Origin: Sesamum alatum | Taxonomy: Eukaryota; Streptophyta; Magnoliopsida; Lamiales; Pedaliaceae | Reading direction: 5' to 3' | Assembly (NCBI GenBank): GCA_034509735.1 | Contig: JACGWO010000005.1 | Location: 29,728,479 to 29,792,478 of the forward strand | DNA: 64,000 bases | Shown here: in pieces, positions 33,896-47,204 of the stretch | Numbering within the stretch: position 1 is the first letter of the stretch | How the letters are laid out: each line of letters starts with the position of its first letter | Notes under the pieces: generated by a model | Databases searched by the model: none | Told to the model about the DNA's origin: nothing | The model's input: the letters and a program-made list of their open reading frames with translations, nothing else | Position numbers and translations under genes: made by a program

Positions 33896-36800
33896 ATGTC
33901 ATCCAAAGAAACCTGCAGAACTGAGCTCCGCGCCGCCGTCCGCCATCTCAGCGACCGCGGCCTCTACTCCGCCTCAAAATGGTAAGACTCGCAACCCCTT
34001 AAAAAACCCATCTTTCTTCACTCCGAAAATGTTTCGCCATTAATTCGAAAAGCCCACCTTTTGTTTGTATGATTTTCAAGATCTTTGTTTATTGCTTGAA
34101 GGGCAGCGGAGCAATTGATGGGAATAGAGCAAGACCCCTCGAAGCACACTCCCTCCCACACTAGATTCCAGCGCGGCAGCTCTAGTATCCGCCGAAGGTT
34201 CCGCACCGCCGCCGCGGCGGACTCCTCCGCCACCCCTTCCGGTGGGGTGTCTTATGTTGCCACCCCGTCAATGGTGGGGGCCGAGGAGTGCGATTATGAT
34301 CCGATTGATAGTGATTTTTATTTGCTGGCCAAGTCTTACTTTGACTGCAGGGAGTATAGGAGGGCTGCTCATGTGCTCCGGGACCAGATTGGGAAGAAAG
34401 CTGTCTTCTTGCGCTGCTATGCACTTTATTTGGTTGGTTTCTGTCGTAGTTCTTGGTTATTTTGGTGTTCTGATGATCGATTTCTTCTTTTTGGATGTTT
34501 AAATTTGTTGGTGGCTTGATTTTTACTCGAGCATTTTGCTTCTTCATGCCCTTTAAACCTATTGCAAGTTAATTTGGTAGATTTGTAGCTGTCTTTTAGT
34601 GAATATGAATGTCCAAAAACCTTTGAAATTTGATGTGGCAAGACCACTGTTCCACTTCAGATAGAGTATATCGGTAATATTGCGTTTTGATTTCAGTTTA
34701 TAAATGATTAACTCAGAGGATTTTATGTGATTTACTGAGAATTTAAATCTTGCATTGAACATAACAGCTATTTATGGACAACAGTAATTTACGACATATA
34801 GGAAACAGTAGTGGTGTATGAGATGGAAGATTCGACTAGTATGTTTTAGGGGTTACTTAAGCAAGGCAAGTTTCACACGAGGAAAAACTGCGCCTTTGAT
34901 TGACTTTTGGTGGGAGTATAAATTCTTTACTCTTATTTCGTTCAGTAGTTGGCACCTGGCGGATCTCAAGTAACATTGGAATCAGCCTATCACATATATG
35001 TTCTCAAGTTACACACTCTGATTGCGAATAGTGTAAGTGTGGTTTAGTCTTTTGAAGGTTAGTCTATATGACACTGAATTTACGAGAAAGTTGACAAACT
35101 GAGAAAAATGTTTGCACGCCTTATAGTTTTGAAATTCATAAAAGCATCGGTCCATTTATCATGATTTGGTTCATCCATCTTGAACTCTATCAGAACATTA
35201 TCTTGTCAATTCAGTTGTTGATTAATTTTCGTAGTTCCAAAACGGATTCTAGAGTCATTTTTCTCTGATTCCAGTCTGCTTTTAAGTTCGGAAGCGACGT
35301 AAGGTTGTATTACTTTAGGCGAACTAGTTATTGGCAGATAGTGGCTAAAACATTGGAAAAGTGCATTTTACTTACTCCAGTTAATACCATTTAGAAGAGG
35401 GAGAACATAGTTATGCTGTGTGCTCGAGGTATTTGATATTCTGGCGCATACTGATTTGGTGTATCTCCAATGTGATAACTCATGCACACAAAGTCACTGT
35501 TTTTTCTTTTTTGGAAGAAGCACGCTGTTTTAATTTGTACACTTCAACACTTAGGATAACCTGATAAATAAACAGATGTAATAGGATCCTAAATTACTCC
35601 TAGACCCTGGTAGGCTTTTTGATCTTGAAGCACTTCCTCTTTCCAATTGAGAAAAATTAATAAGCTCGTGCCCTTGTTAAGTCAATTGATACAACATTGT
35701 CCTTTTGTACCCATATGTGGTTTGAATATCTGGTGAGTTGATGCATAGACTTCCAACAAGTTCACTCTGAAGCTTCGAGTAGGCTGATTTTGGATATAAC
35801 AGAAGCGTAGAAGTGAGGATAGTTTTAAATCAGATATCACTATGCATGTTTTTCTAAAGATGGAACGACTTTGGAAAGCATCCTTTTCAGGCTTGGCATT
35901 AAGTCAAGTTTCCTTATGTGATTCTCACAGCTTCATTATAGATTTCAAATTTCTCTAAACATCTTGGTAGTCAGCATGTTTGCTTTACGCTGTTGCTGCA
36001 CGGATGTGACTCTTTGTTTCCATAATGGAGTGCATTCTGGTTGGGAGCATCAATTAATTAATATCTATATTTTATTATTTGAAAATGCCTAACTTAATGC
36101 ATCTGATGCCTTTGGTTCATGAAGGCTGGAGAAAAGCGAAAAGAAGAAGAGATGATAGAACTTGAGGGGCCTCTAGGTAAGAGCGATGCTGTGAATCGGG
36201 AACTGGTTTCTCTTGAAAGGGAATTGTCAGCACTTCGCAAAAATGGAACAATTGATCCTTTTGGTCTTTATATATATGGTCTCGTCCTCAAGGAGAAAGG
36301 CAATGAAAATCTTGCCAGGTCTTTGCTTGTGGAATCTGTAAATATCTACCCCTGGAACTGGAGTGCTTGGTCCGAACTGCAAACGCTGTGCACAACAATT
36401 GAGGCATTGAACAGTCTTAACATTAATAACCACTGGATGAAAGACTTTTTCCTTGCCAGTGCTTACCAGGAACTCAGGATGCATAATGAGTCCCTGGCAA
36501 AATATGAATATTTACAAGGAACTTTCAGTTTCAGCAATTACATCCAAGCACAGATTGCTAAAGCTCAGTATAACCTCAGGGAGTTCGAACAAGTCGAAGT
36601 TATATTTGAAGAGCTTTTAAGAAATGATCCTTATAGAATTGAGGACATGGATATGTATTCCAATGTCCTTTACGCCAAGGAGTGTTTCTCCGCCTTAAGT
36701 TATCTTGCACACCGGGTGTTTTTGACTGATAAATACAGACCCGAATCCTGTTGCATTGTTGGGAACTATTACAGTCTGAAAGGGCAGCATGAAAAGTCAG

Positions 36801-37553
36801 TCATGTATTTCCGCAGGGCTCTTAAATTGAATAAGAATTATTTGTCAGCATGGACTCTCATGGGTCACGAGTATGTCGAGATGAAGAATACCTCAGCAGC
36901 AGTTGATGCCTATCGGCGGGCAGTAGATATAAATCCATGTGATTATCGAGCGTGGTATGGTTTAGGCCAAGCATATGAAATGATGGGAATGCCCTTTTAT
37001 GCACTTCATTATTTCAAGAAGTCGGTATTCTTGCAACCAAATGATTCTCGGTTGTGGATTGCAATGGCCCAGTGTTTCGAGACTGAACAGCTCCACATGC
37101 TCGAGGAAGCCATCAAATGTTATAAACGAGCAGTGAATTGTAACGACAGGGAAGCCATTGCCCTACACCAACTTGCAAAACTTCACTGTGAACTTGGTCA
37201 AACTGAAGAGGCAGCATTTTATTACAAGAAGGACTTGGAGAGGATGGAGGCTGAAGAGAGGGAAGGACCGAATATGGTCGAAGCTTTAATGTTTCTTGCC
37301 CAACATTGTAAAACTCAGAAGAAATTTGATGAAGCCGAGGTTTACTGTACCCGTCTTCTTGACTACACCGGCCCAGTAAGTCATCTTAGATTCATTCACA
37401 TCTAATTGCAAATAGTGTGTGCTATCATATTAACTTGGAAATTTTAGATAGTTCTAACTTCATACGAATTCTACGCAGGAAAAGGAAACTGCAAAGAGCC
37501 TTCTTCGAGGAATAAGGTACGCAAGGGATGTAGTCGAGCATTTCCCACCCTAA
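33896..37553 (+). CDS. APC8: Anaphase-promoting complex subunit 8 (CDC23)
   Basis: Four exons, 33896-33981, 34102-34432, 36125-37375 and 37479-37553, join in frame to 580 codons. That is close to the length I recall for plant APC8, about 580 aa. The start ATG opens MSSKETCRTELRAAVRHLSD, and the first 100 residues are the CDC23 N-terminal domain (FYLLAKSYFDCREYRRAAHV). Tandem TPR repeats fill the rest. Examples are the pairs KSVMYFRRALKLNKNYLSAW and AAVDAYRRAVDINPCDYRAW, with YGLGQAYEMMGMPFYALHYF after them. The protein is a scaffold TPR subunit of the APC/C ubiquitin ligase, which degrades cyclins and securin in the nucleus. Intron 2 is long (34433-36124) and without other genes. All splice sites are GT..AG. 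A dead duplicate of its 5' part lies at 2838-3625. Confidence 0.97.
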
Positions 37554-38157
37554 CTTTCTTCCGTTAACTTGGTTATGAAATCAAGAATCCGGAACATGGA
37601 AGTGCATTTGACCGAGCCCAGATTTCAGAATGCAGAGGACGTCGTGGGACTTCATTGAGTGCGCGGTATAGATTTATTTGGTTGTAGTTTGCTGTGTACT
37701 TGTTCTGATATGAGTCATTCTTAGAGTTTGATCCATTAAACTGGCAAGCCTTTCCTTTTAAGGTCCATTCTTTTGTTGGACAACCAGTGGAAATGTGCAG
37801 ATTGAAGCAGTCTGCTACATCAATCTGTTCATGATCCTCAGACATTCCATTTGTATTAGCTGTCTGTTAATCAAGATTTTTAAGCAAATTTCCTTCATCA
37901 TTACTACACAATGTGATGATTGATTCTTAAATAGTTGTCTGAATACATTCTTTTCTATCTTCACTAGCACCATGGCAAAAGAATACAAGATTCCATTCAA
38001 AAATCATTACTGATAGGTGTGTCAACTTAATAAAAACATAGTGTATCTCTATAACTATTCAAACCATAAAATGATTTTCGTAATTCAACCGTTGCTAGAG
38101 GGTGTCGATGAAATTATCCCTTTACAAAACTGTGTGGTCATTACAGCAGAACAAACA
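37554..38157. other. Convergent intergenic region between APC8 and CCB3-like gene
   Basis: Holds the 3' UTRs of both genes. No open frame with coding character. The two stop codons face each other 604 bp apart, so the transcripts may come close or overlap at their ends. Confidence 0.7.
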
Positions 38158-38751
38158 CTAAACCTGTTGAGACAGAAGAACAAGGAGCCCCTGCGGGCCG
38201 ACCAAGATTTCATTGAGGAAACTGATGACTCCAAACCAGACCACAGGAGTGACATCCACTCCACCAAGAGGTGGAATAATCTTCCTGGTCTGGACAAGAA
38301 GCGGCTCTGTCGGAGCATACGCTATAACATACGGGAACTTATCAACAGGCAGCTTCGGGTACCAAGACATGACTATTCTCAATATGAACAGAAATCCAAA
38401 CGCCGACAGAAACGGCCCAAGAAACGCTATCACCAGCTTCACTGAATTGGGGTCTAAATCCATCAGCAGCAGTGTTTCCAGCAATGCTGAGTGTGAAATC
38501 TTGGGAGTTCCATGAAAAGGGTCGACGGATAAGGTTGAAACAGGAGTGTCCGAAGAACATTGAGTTTTGTATTTTTGTTGCCTGGTTTTGCATCCTGGAA
38601 ACTGTTTTCCTCTTCCGGGGGATGCTGGATTTCTGGTGAAAGAAAGACTGGAAAGTGATAATGCTGTCTGTTTGGGTTTCGAGCAATCACTTCTGTCTTT
38701 GATAGGTTGTGAAGACCATGAAAGCCTTGCACCAGAAGCAGACACACTAGG

Positions 38752-38754
<3 letters not shown>
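38158..38754 (-). CDS. CCB3: Plastid YGGT-family protein, CCB3/YLMG3-like
   Basis: A single exon of 198 codons on the minus strand, ATG at 38754, TAG at 38160-38158. The first 85-90 residues are rich in Ser, Arg and Lys and poor in acidic residues, as in a chloroplast transit peptide. A first membrane segment follows (LVIAFLGPFLSAFGFLFILR). The YGGT core comes next: MSWYPKLPVDKFPYVIAYAP, then TEPLLVQTRKIIPPLGGVDV with the conserved R..IPP.GG.D motif. A second membrane segment ends at VGPQGLLVLLSQQV. The family name YGGT/YlmG is firm. Assignment to CCB3 (cofactor assembly on cytochrome b6, heme c-i attachment) rather than YLMG1/2 rests on my memory of the conserved tail and is less sure. The short length and intronless form give no sign of damage. 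Confidence 0.85.
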
Positions 38755-38785
<31 letters not shown>

Positions 38786-38835
38786 CTCTCTCTCTCTAGA
38801 TAGGCATTATCTCTTCCTCTATCTCTCTCTCGATC
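38755..38835. repeat. (CT)n microsatellite in the CCB3-like 5' UTR
   Basis: CTCTCT runs at 38757-38780 and 38785-38797, with more CT-rich sequence to 38832. On the sense strand of the CCB3-like gene this is a GA-rich leader directly before the ATG. Confidence 0.85.
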
Positions 38836-38867
38836 CTTATTACTTCTGCGGCTTTGAACGCCTAAAA

Positions 38868-39173
38868 CTGTGAAATTACACTTTTAGTCCTTAAAGTAGG
38901 AGATTTAACACTTTTAGTTTACCATTTTCCGAGATATTTTAGATGATCCTAATAAAAAAATTCGACACATTTAGTCTTATGCTTTAAAAATTTTTCAAAT
39001 TGGTCCCAAAATTGATAAAAAATCGGCACATTTAGTCCCATAAATCCCGTGAAGTAGGGGATTAAATGTGTTGATTTTTTTCAATTTTGAGACCATTTTA
39101 AAAATTGTATTAAACAGAGGACTAGATCTGTCGAACCTTCTATTCTATGGGACTAAAAGTATAATTTTACCCT
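38868..39173. repeat. MITE with inverted ends
   Basis: Left end GTGAAATTACACTTTTAGTC, right end reverse complement GGTAAAATTATACTTTTAGT. The two halves are complementary over much of their length (phrases ACACATTTAGTCC and GGACTAGATCTGT). It lies upstream of the CCB3-like start. No target duplication seen. Confidence 0.65.
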
Positions 39174-39549
39174 GAAAATATGTGGTGTATGAATTTCATG
39201 AAATGAAGTTTTACTTCAACTTAGCAAGAAATATAGTAGGGGAGAGTGCGCTATATTACATTTTGTACTCTGAAATCAATTGAAATAGCACATAACACCA
39301 TGAGATTTTTTTTGGTTTTTTTTTGGACTACACACTCTTAAAACCAATTTATCTTTGCATATTGAAAAGTTGGCACTTTTCAGGCCAAATCATTAGATGG
39401 AGGGAGGACATAATTGTCCAAAAAAAGAGTCTCCCACCATTTGTTGTCCTGCACCCTCATATTTTTTGCTGCACAAGTAGCAAATAGCAAACACAAGGCG
39501 GAAAAAATGGGTAGGAACTAGGAAACACTTCTACAACACATAAAAAAGA

Positions 39550-39980
39550 GGGTAAATTACATCTACTCTTTTGATGTTTGGTATAATTACAAATATCTTT
39601 TCGTTGTTTGAAAAATTATTAATACTCCCTTGAGGTTTGTAACCATCTAACAAACAATTCATTTTCATCCATTTTTATGGGTGAACTGACCAAAATGTCC
39701 TTATGCATTTTATTTAATTTTTAAAATTTTTTGAATTTTTTTGGATTACAATGCGCAGGGAGAGGTTTTTAAAGTTTTTTACACAGAGGAGTTAATAATG
39801 CAATTTGACTCGACTGATTTTTCTACAATTTAACTAAAATATCAAGGGCAAAACGGTCAATTTTAAGCCTTTGATTGAAAATTACAAACCTTGGGGGGAG
39901 GGAGTATTTGTAATTTTTTAAACAACAAGAGAATATTTGTAATTATGCCAAACCTTAGGGGAAGTACATATAATTTATCC
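39550..39980. repeat. MITE-like dispersed repeat, family 1, copy 2
   Basis: Same family and orientation as 3995-4455: GGGTAAATTACATCTACTC at the left, TATAATTTATCCT at the right, and shared middle (ATTCATTTTCATCCATTTTT, TTGGATTACAATG). Both copies are degenerate. Confidence 0.7.
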
Positions 39981-39999
39981 TAAAAAAAATAACGAAAGC

Positions 40000-40530
40000 T
40001 TCTTTTTTTAAGTGGTGGGAATAGTTATTGGCATTATGGAGAAAGAGTTCTAGTTATGTATTGTGACTGTAGTGATGAAAGGCCTTTGGTTACAAATTGA
40101 AATAAAAGTGAGAAGATTTAAGAAATGTCCAGTTGCATTATTATTTATCATTTTCTTTAAATTTTCTAACTTCTCATGTATGACTTTTTTTTTAAAAAAA
40201 AAAAATCAATGAGGATGTGAGTTTTTCAACTAGTATGATTCACTAAATGTGTGAAAGATCAAGAAAAACTATACGTAGATTTGCTGTGAGAATTAGAGAT
40301 CGCAAAGAATGAGAAAGAAACGTTTGAGAAACTAGTTGAAAAAAAAGAAAAAACTTAAAGATAAATATTACAAATTGAAGTCCAAAAAGAGAGTTTAAAA
40401 ATGAAGTTAGCAAACTCAAAATCAAGGTAGAAGTTCCTTTTCGTTTTGACAATGACCACATGGTTGATAATATAGCATTAAAGTGCTTTGGGATATCCAA
40501 CAATAGTGCAATTTATGGGAACACGTGTAT
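40000..40530 (+). pseudogene. Possible remnant of a GRF zinc-finger protein gene
   Basis: Broken frames give CDCSDERPLVTN and, further on, NEDVSFSTSMIH and MCERSRKTIRRFAVRIRDR, then Lys-rich coiled-coil-like sequence. The order fits plant GRF-finger proteins (Cys motif, aromatic-rich segment, MC.RS, helix). Several stops and no intact finger. The call is tentative. Confidence 0.3.
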
Positions 40531-41573
40531 TGAAACTTATGTAAAGTTAATTATATCGTGTGGTTTATTATTATGTTGCAAATTATGCTATTTTGAAAAC
40601 TTTGTCGTAGTTTGTATGGTAAAAAAATTATTCTATCAATGAAATATTTGTATGTGCCCCACTTTATTGCAAGTCTCATTATCCTTGAAATTAGCTAAAA
40701 TTAGTGTGTCATGCAAAAATAGGCATTATTGGACTAAAACGTAGTTTTATCACACAACAAAACAATCTGTATTTCTGTAATTTATGTCTATTCAAGGGGA
40801 AATTTTAGTTTGGATTCGACTCGGTCAAATCTGAATGAATCATATGGCAAGTCAAATACACGTATCGTGTAATTGGTGTACAGTTTAGAAAAAGTGATCA
40901 ATCATATAGTAAGTGTACCGCATTTGTTTTATGATTGGTTTGATTCGACCAAACCTGATTCGGGTAAGAAATTTTCTTATCGAAGACAATAAAATGCGGA
41001 TTGGCCGTTAGCTACACAAGCAACATTTTCCCGTTCAGACCTCAATTTCCACAGCATGCTGGAGGTTTTGCTCTTGCTCTTCTTCAATTTTCACATCAAA
41101 ACCACTCAATCCAACAAATTTTGATAAACGATTGTCACCTCTCGTTGTTGGAGGAACATAATCGAATTAGTAGTAAAGTTTGAGAACGAAAAATGTAAGA
41201 CGAGTGCAGAATACCTTAAGCATTACATTGGAGCTTTGACCTAAAGCTTCAGACGAGCTGTATACCAGTCAAGCATACGATGTAGGATGAGTTAGGAACG
41301 TTGACTAGTGATTTAGCATAGGGTTTACTGAGTAATTGAATATTTTGCTCGCTCAATTCAGGTTCTGGTTTAACTGGTTCGCTGATAACTTCATACCATT
41401 ACCCAGTGGAAACCCTCCATATGGTAATGTTGGAATAGAAGCAACGTTGAGCGATTAACCAATTTTGCTTGCTCAATTTAGGTTCTGGTTTAACTAGTTC
41501 ACTCATAACTTAATATTGTAATATGTAGATCCACTGTAATTTGAAAAATTATGTTTAATTAATACTCCCAACT
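40531..41573. other. Intergenic, no gene seen
   Basis: AT-rich. A 48-bp direct repeat with a few mismatches occurs at about 41348-41395 and 41463-41510 (phrase AGGTTCTGGTTTAACT). No coding or RNA gene features. Confidence 0.55.
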
Positions 41574-42270
41574 AGAGGTGGACATTTGGATCGGGTTATT
41601 TGGGTCCCGACCCGATCCGAATGGGTTCGGGTAGTTCAGATCGGGTATTTTTATAATTTTTTGTGTTTTGGATTATCCGAACCTGATTTTGAATCAACCG
41701 GGTCGGTTATCGGATAGTAAAAATTCCGATATTTAATTAAAAATAATAAAAATTTCAAAATTACAAATAAATAAAGAAAATATAATTATATGTTGTAACC
41801 AGTAAAGTACTTAAGTAAAAAAGAAAATGATACGTGAGTTGATTGATCTACTTATCAATTTAATTATATTATAAATCGGATTATTTTGTCAATTAATTTG
41901 ACTTAATTGTGATATTATACTATTCTTAAACATTAATGAATTAATATCATAGTCTGATATTAAATTTTTGTATAATATTTTTAAAAAATCAAATCAACAC
42001 AATGCAACAAATTACAATTTATAAGTATAAAATTATCAAAAGAAAAAGCATACTTTTAAATATATTTTTGTGCTCCTACTTTTACTCAGATTGAAATTAA
42101 AAAAAGAAAAAAAAGAAAAAATTCGGGTACCCGATTTTAATGGGTGCCCGATTAGTTGGGTACCCGACTTTATCGAGTTGGTGTCAGATACCTAATATAC
42201 TACCCAACAAAATTGGATACCCGGCCTGAAAAACCCGAAATCCAACCCGCGCCCACCATTACCCCTAACG
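41574..42270. repeat. hAT-like MITE
   Basis: Left end CTAGAGGTGGACATTTGGAT, right end reverse complement AGGGGTAATGGTGGGCGCGG. Both ends are rich in GGGT/ACCC phrases (CGGGTTATTTGGGTCCCGAC, GGGTACCCGA) around an AT-rich middle. The terminal pattern resembles non-autonomous hAT elements (AGGGGTGGGCA). An 8-bp target duplication could not be confirmed. Confidence 0.6.
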
Positions 42271-43014
42271 TTTGTTTTTGTATAATAAATAGATCTCTCC
42301 ATTAATTAAATTCACCTAATTTGCTAATATTAATAAAAAAATTAAATAAAATTCATATTTACCAAATTAGACCTGTCGATGGACCGGCAATACCAATACC
42401 CAAATCTATTATAATCTGAATCTTATTATTAAGTGAGAGCACCTAGTTTCTGACTTATTTTGGTATGCTAATTTATATATATTTCTAATATTTAATTTAA
42501 TGAATTTATTTATCAACTAACTTCTCACCTTCCTACTATTCTAAATCTCTAAACCACTTTTCTATATATCAAAGTGCCAACTCTTTTCCACTTACTTTAA
42601 TTTATTATTTTAATATTTTAAATTTCTTCAATTAAAATATATTTTTAAAAATAAAAATTAAATTTTAAAGTTTTTATTTAATTATGCACACTCATTTGAG
42701 TGTACAATAGATACTAGTAACTAATTAATATCCAAACTTGAACCCAATACTTTTGTCATTAAAATAAATATTTTGAGTATGGTCTGTACCGCGTAACACC
42801 ACCTATTGACAGGTCTGACGTCTGGAGGGGATCAAAAGTCATTCTTACACAAACATGACAACATCAGCCTGAGGTAGCAACATCCATTATTCTGGTACAT
42901 CATTCTTACACAAACACAGCACATCCCATACACAAACATTTCTGGTGCAACATGAGCAACCATATTATGGATTAAGACATGAGATACATTTATGTTCAAA
43001 GCCAACCATTCTTC
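42271..43014. other. 3' flank of the B12D gene, no other gene seen
   Basis: AT-rich intergenic DNA. The last 200-250 bases before 43015 are likely the B12D 3' UTR (minus strand). CATTCTTACACAAACA is repeated at 42841 and 42902. Confidence 0.5.
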
Positions 43015-46000
43015 TTAATTTTGTGGGTCGGTGAAGAAGCTGTTGATCGATGGCATGATTTCCGGTCGCCTGTTCCGAACAAATTTTCTTAGAGCGTGTT
43101 CCGAGTACTTCTGTCCCTCCGCGAAGTTTTCCAGAACCCCGGCAGCCCTACCTTCCTTGTTCACCCTGTTTACAACGACCGTGTTTCAGTTCTTCAATGT
43201 ATCCCGGTGATGTGACATGCATGCCGTATCAAGAATTAGAGTATCGTTGGAGTGTGGAGTTTAACTCAATAATTATAGTTTGGCCCTTCAATTATAGATC
43301 CCTTTATTTTATTTTTTTTTGGGGGGGAGGAGGGTAAGTTTGTAATATTATGATGTTTTATAGATATCATAGTACGAAAATATGACAGGACATGTTATAC
43401 TGAGAATTTATATACCAGTCGTCAGAAATAAAAGGTAAAAAGTTTCATTACAACATTAGGAGAAGCAAAAAGTTTCATAAGGAGCTAAAAGAAACTTTGA
43501 TTTATTTACGCTCTCATTAAATTGAAAATCGAAAATTTTTACAGTTATGATGGAAACGTATAGAAACTTAGGTTCATAAAACAAATGAACTTAACAATAA
43601 AAAAAACACTGAGTGTGTATTCAAATTTGAGACAAGTAGAATCTCAAAGTTGTATTATGCAACAAGCATTTTTCGTCGCTATATAGGCACTAATTCGATT
43701 TTTTGATCCCTAATGTTCTGCATTCTTGATTTTGATCCCTAAATTTTTTATTTTTGTAAAATTGGTCCGAATGTTTGTTTGACATTCTAGTTAAAAGCGG
43801 CCTCACGTGGAATGCATGTGAGGCTAGTTTGGAAGAGGATTCACTTCTTTTTTCGCCTATATTATCGGTGGTTGGTTGTATAAATGAGGAAATGGACGTT
43901 TCCTCATTTCTTCATATTTTTTTTATGATTTCCCCCTGATTTTGGTGAATTTTGACCAGGAAAAAAGAAAGTGCAACCTCTTCCACGAGTCTACAAAATC
44001 ATGGTTGATTTTTGACCTAATAATTTTTGGAAATTTTAAAATATTTTAATTATTAAGAAAAAAATCTTATTTCCAAGATTGTATTGAGAAGAGCATCTAT
44101 AAATGATCCGAAATTATGTTATATTATAATATCTTATAATTTCGGATCATGATACATATAGAATGAACTATATATTTTTATCTAATAATAGCTCATCCCC
44201 TGTCTTTGACCTGCTAACTCTATTAGACCCAATTTTTAATTTTTAAAATATTAAAAATATACCTTTTAAAAATAATACTTACCTAACTTTCTGAATATGT
44301 TAAAATAAATATTTAGTATACTTAAAATAGATGATGTTTCAAATCAATAAGATTTTTCTTATTAATTAAACAATTCAATTATAATTTTGAAGATGAGAGT
44401 TTGGATAAATACAAATAAATACATAATATATTTAAAATAGATGATATCTCTAATCAATAAGATTGTTTTTGATAATTGAAAAATTCCATTATAATCTTGG
44501 AGATAAGGTTTTGAATAAATACGAAATAAATACCTCATATATTAAAATAAATTATGTTTCTAACCAATAAGATTTTTTCTTGAAAATAAAAAAATCACAA
44601 CAGAAATTAGTATTTGGTAAAAATTACTTTGTTTTTTGGTTGACCAAAATCTAAGCTAATTTTGATGTTTGGTTGACCAAAATCAAACTAATTTTGACCA
44701 AATACTAATTTCTAATATTTTTAAATTTTTTAACTGACATGATAAAATCTTTTTGGTTAAAAATATCATATGTTATAAGTATATAAAGTATTTATTTCGT
44801 ATTTGTTTAAAATCTTATCTCCAAAATTATAATTGACTATTTTAGTTGGAAAAAAATTCTTATTGCTTAGAAACATTATCTATTTTTAAGTATATTAAAT
44901 ATTCATTTATTCATCAGAAATCTTATCTCCAAGACTATAATTGAATTGTTTAATTCTTAAGAAAAAAATCTTATTGGATAGAAATATTATCTACTTTAAA
45001 TGTATTAAATATTTATTTTGTATTTATCCAAAATTTTATCTCCAAAATTATAGTACTTATTTAATTTACATTTATCTTAAATAATTACCTAATGATCTTA
45101 GTCCCCATACAAAGTTAACTAGAACAAAATCTACTCTACATCTCTTCATTTATTAAATAAGCTCAATAATCAATTCTATGAAAATCTACTCAGTATCTCT
45201 TCATTTATTGCAAAATCATGGAATTCAACAAACAATCAAATGTAATTGTGGATTTGATCTTCTTGTTAAAATATTATATTTTGCCATTTGATTGTTTCTT
45301 GAATTTCATGATTTTGTAGACTTGTTGGAAGAGGCTACTCTTATTTTTCTTTTTTCTTTTTCACTCAAAAATGACACCAAAATTAGAGAATTATAAAAAA
45401 AAATATATATGAAAAGTAAATGAGGAAGTGGCAATTTCCTCGTTTAGAGAACCAACCACCGGTCATAGAGGTGGGTAAAAGGACTAATTTTCCTCCCAAA
45501 CTGGCCTCACATGTATTTCACGTGAGATCGACATTAATTTGGTCAACAAAACTAATGGTCGGACCAATTTTGTAAAAAAATAAAAAATTTAGGAATCACA
45601 ATCGAAGATGCATAACATTAAGGACCAAAATCGAATTAGTACAGTTATATATACGGAGCAAAAATACAATTAACCGCATAAAAATCAGTCTATCTCTCTA
45701 TAAAACTGAATCAACTAAGCCACAAAGCTCATACAAATGGGAAAATTGCAATTTACGTCCAAAACTTACTCTTAGTACGATTTTGGTCTAATTATTTTTG
45801 CACTCATCGAATTTAGTCTCATAAATCATAAAAACTTACAATTTTAGTTTCAACCACAAATTGCATAAAATATTTAAAAGAGCACGTGCAAATCACGTGC
45901 TCATTCCGTTAAATATTTAACAGAATTTGTGGTTGAGACTAAAATTACAAATTTTTATAGCTTATGAGACTAAGGGAGTGTTTGCGAGAGCTTTTGCTTT

Positions 46001-47166
46001 AAAAGAACTGATTTTCATAGAAAAAGTTGGAAGTTGTAGTAGAATCAAAAGTGGGTAGTGTTTGTAAAAAAAGTGAAAAGCAGATAAAAGCTAAATTGGG
46101 TAGTGTTTGGAGAAAAATCACTTCTACAACTAGTTTAATTGATTAAAGACCGTTTTGACCCCATGTATTAAAAAGATGCTATTATCTATGGATTATAATA
46201 ATTATTTTTCCTAAAAATAATAAATTTTATTTCAATTAGTATATCTCATATTTAATCTTTTACAAAATATTTATCATTTATATTATAAAAATATTCAATA
46301 CTAATAGAAAAATTGGATGTTTAATTCAATAATGTTCCTATTATATATTATAATTGTTCATTCATGCACAGTAAATTAACTTGCACGACTGACAAAAAAA
46401 TTACCTTTTTTAATTAATCATAGCAATTTAATTATATTTTTCTATGACTTAGGAATAATATTATTAATATAGAAAATAAAATATAAAAATTTTAAAATAT
46501 TAAATATGTGAAATTATAAAATTTATTAGTGATAAATTATTCAAATTATTTGAAAATTCTAACATCAACTTTAGACGAGTAATTCTGAAAATAAATTAAA
46601 AATGGTAAAATCGAATTGAAATTATTATAACGAGGGTAAAGTAATCTAAAAGAAAATTAAATTTATTTACAAAAAAACCAAAAGCAGCTGGAAGCACCCC
46701 TAAAAATACTTTCAGTTTTTGACTTAAAAGTGATTTTCTTAACAGTTTCAGAAGCAGAAGTTAGCTTCCCAAACACCTCAAAAGTGCTTTTCAGTATCTA
46801 AAAATTGAAAAATACTTTTCCAAAGCTCTCGCAAATACTCTCTAAATCCGACGAGTACTAAAACAACGATGCCCAAATCATAAAGAACATAAGTTATGTA
46901 ACGTAAATAATAATTTTTCCGAGCACAAACTCTATCCAAATCCCATGCCACATCTTTTCAGTTACTTCAAAATTCAAGAAAGCTTCTTGAGATCGACGAA
47001 CTTTCACATTGATTCAAGCACACACACAAAGAAATATCACTTCAGTTTTCACTTTCCCCTCTAAACACCTTCAATTCACACCACCCCAACAAAATTATTT
47101 CTTCCAAATCTTCCTCACACACACACACACACACACAAACACAAGTATATATACACATATGTATTC

Positions 47167-47204
<38 letters not shown>

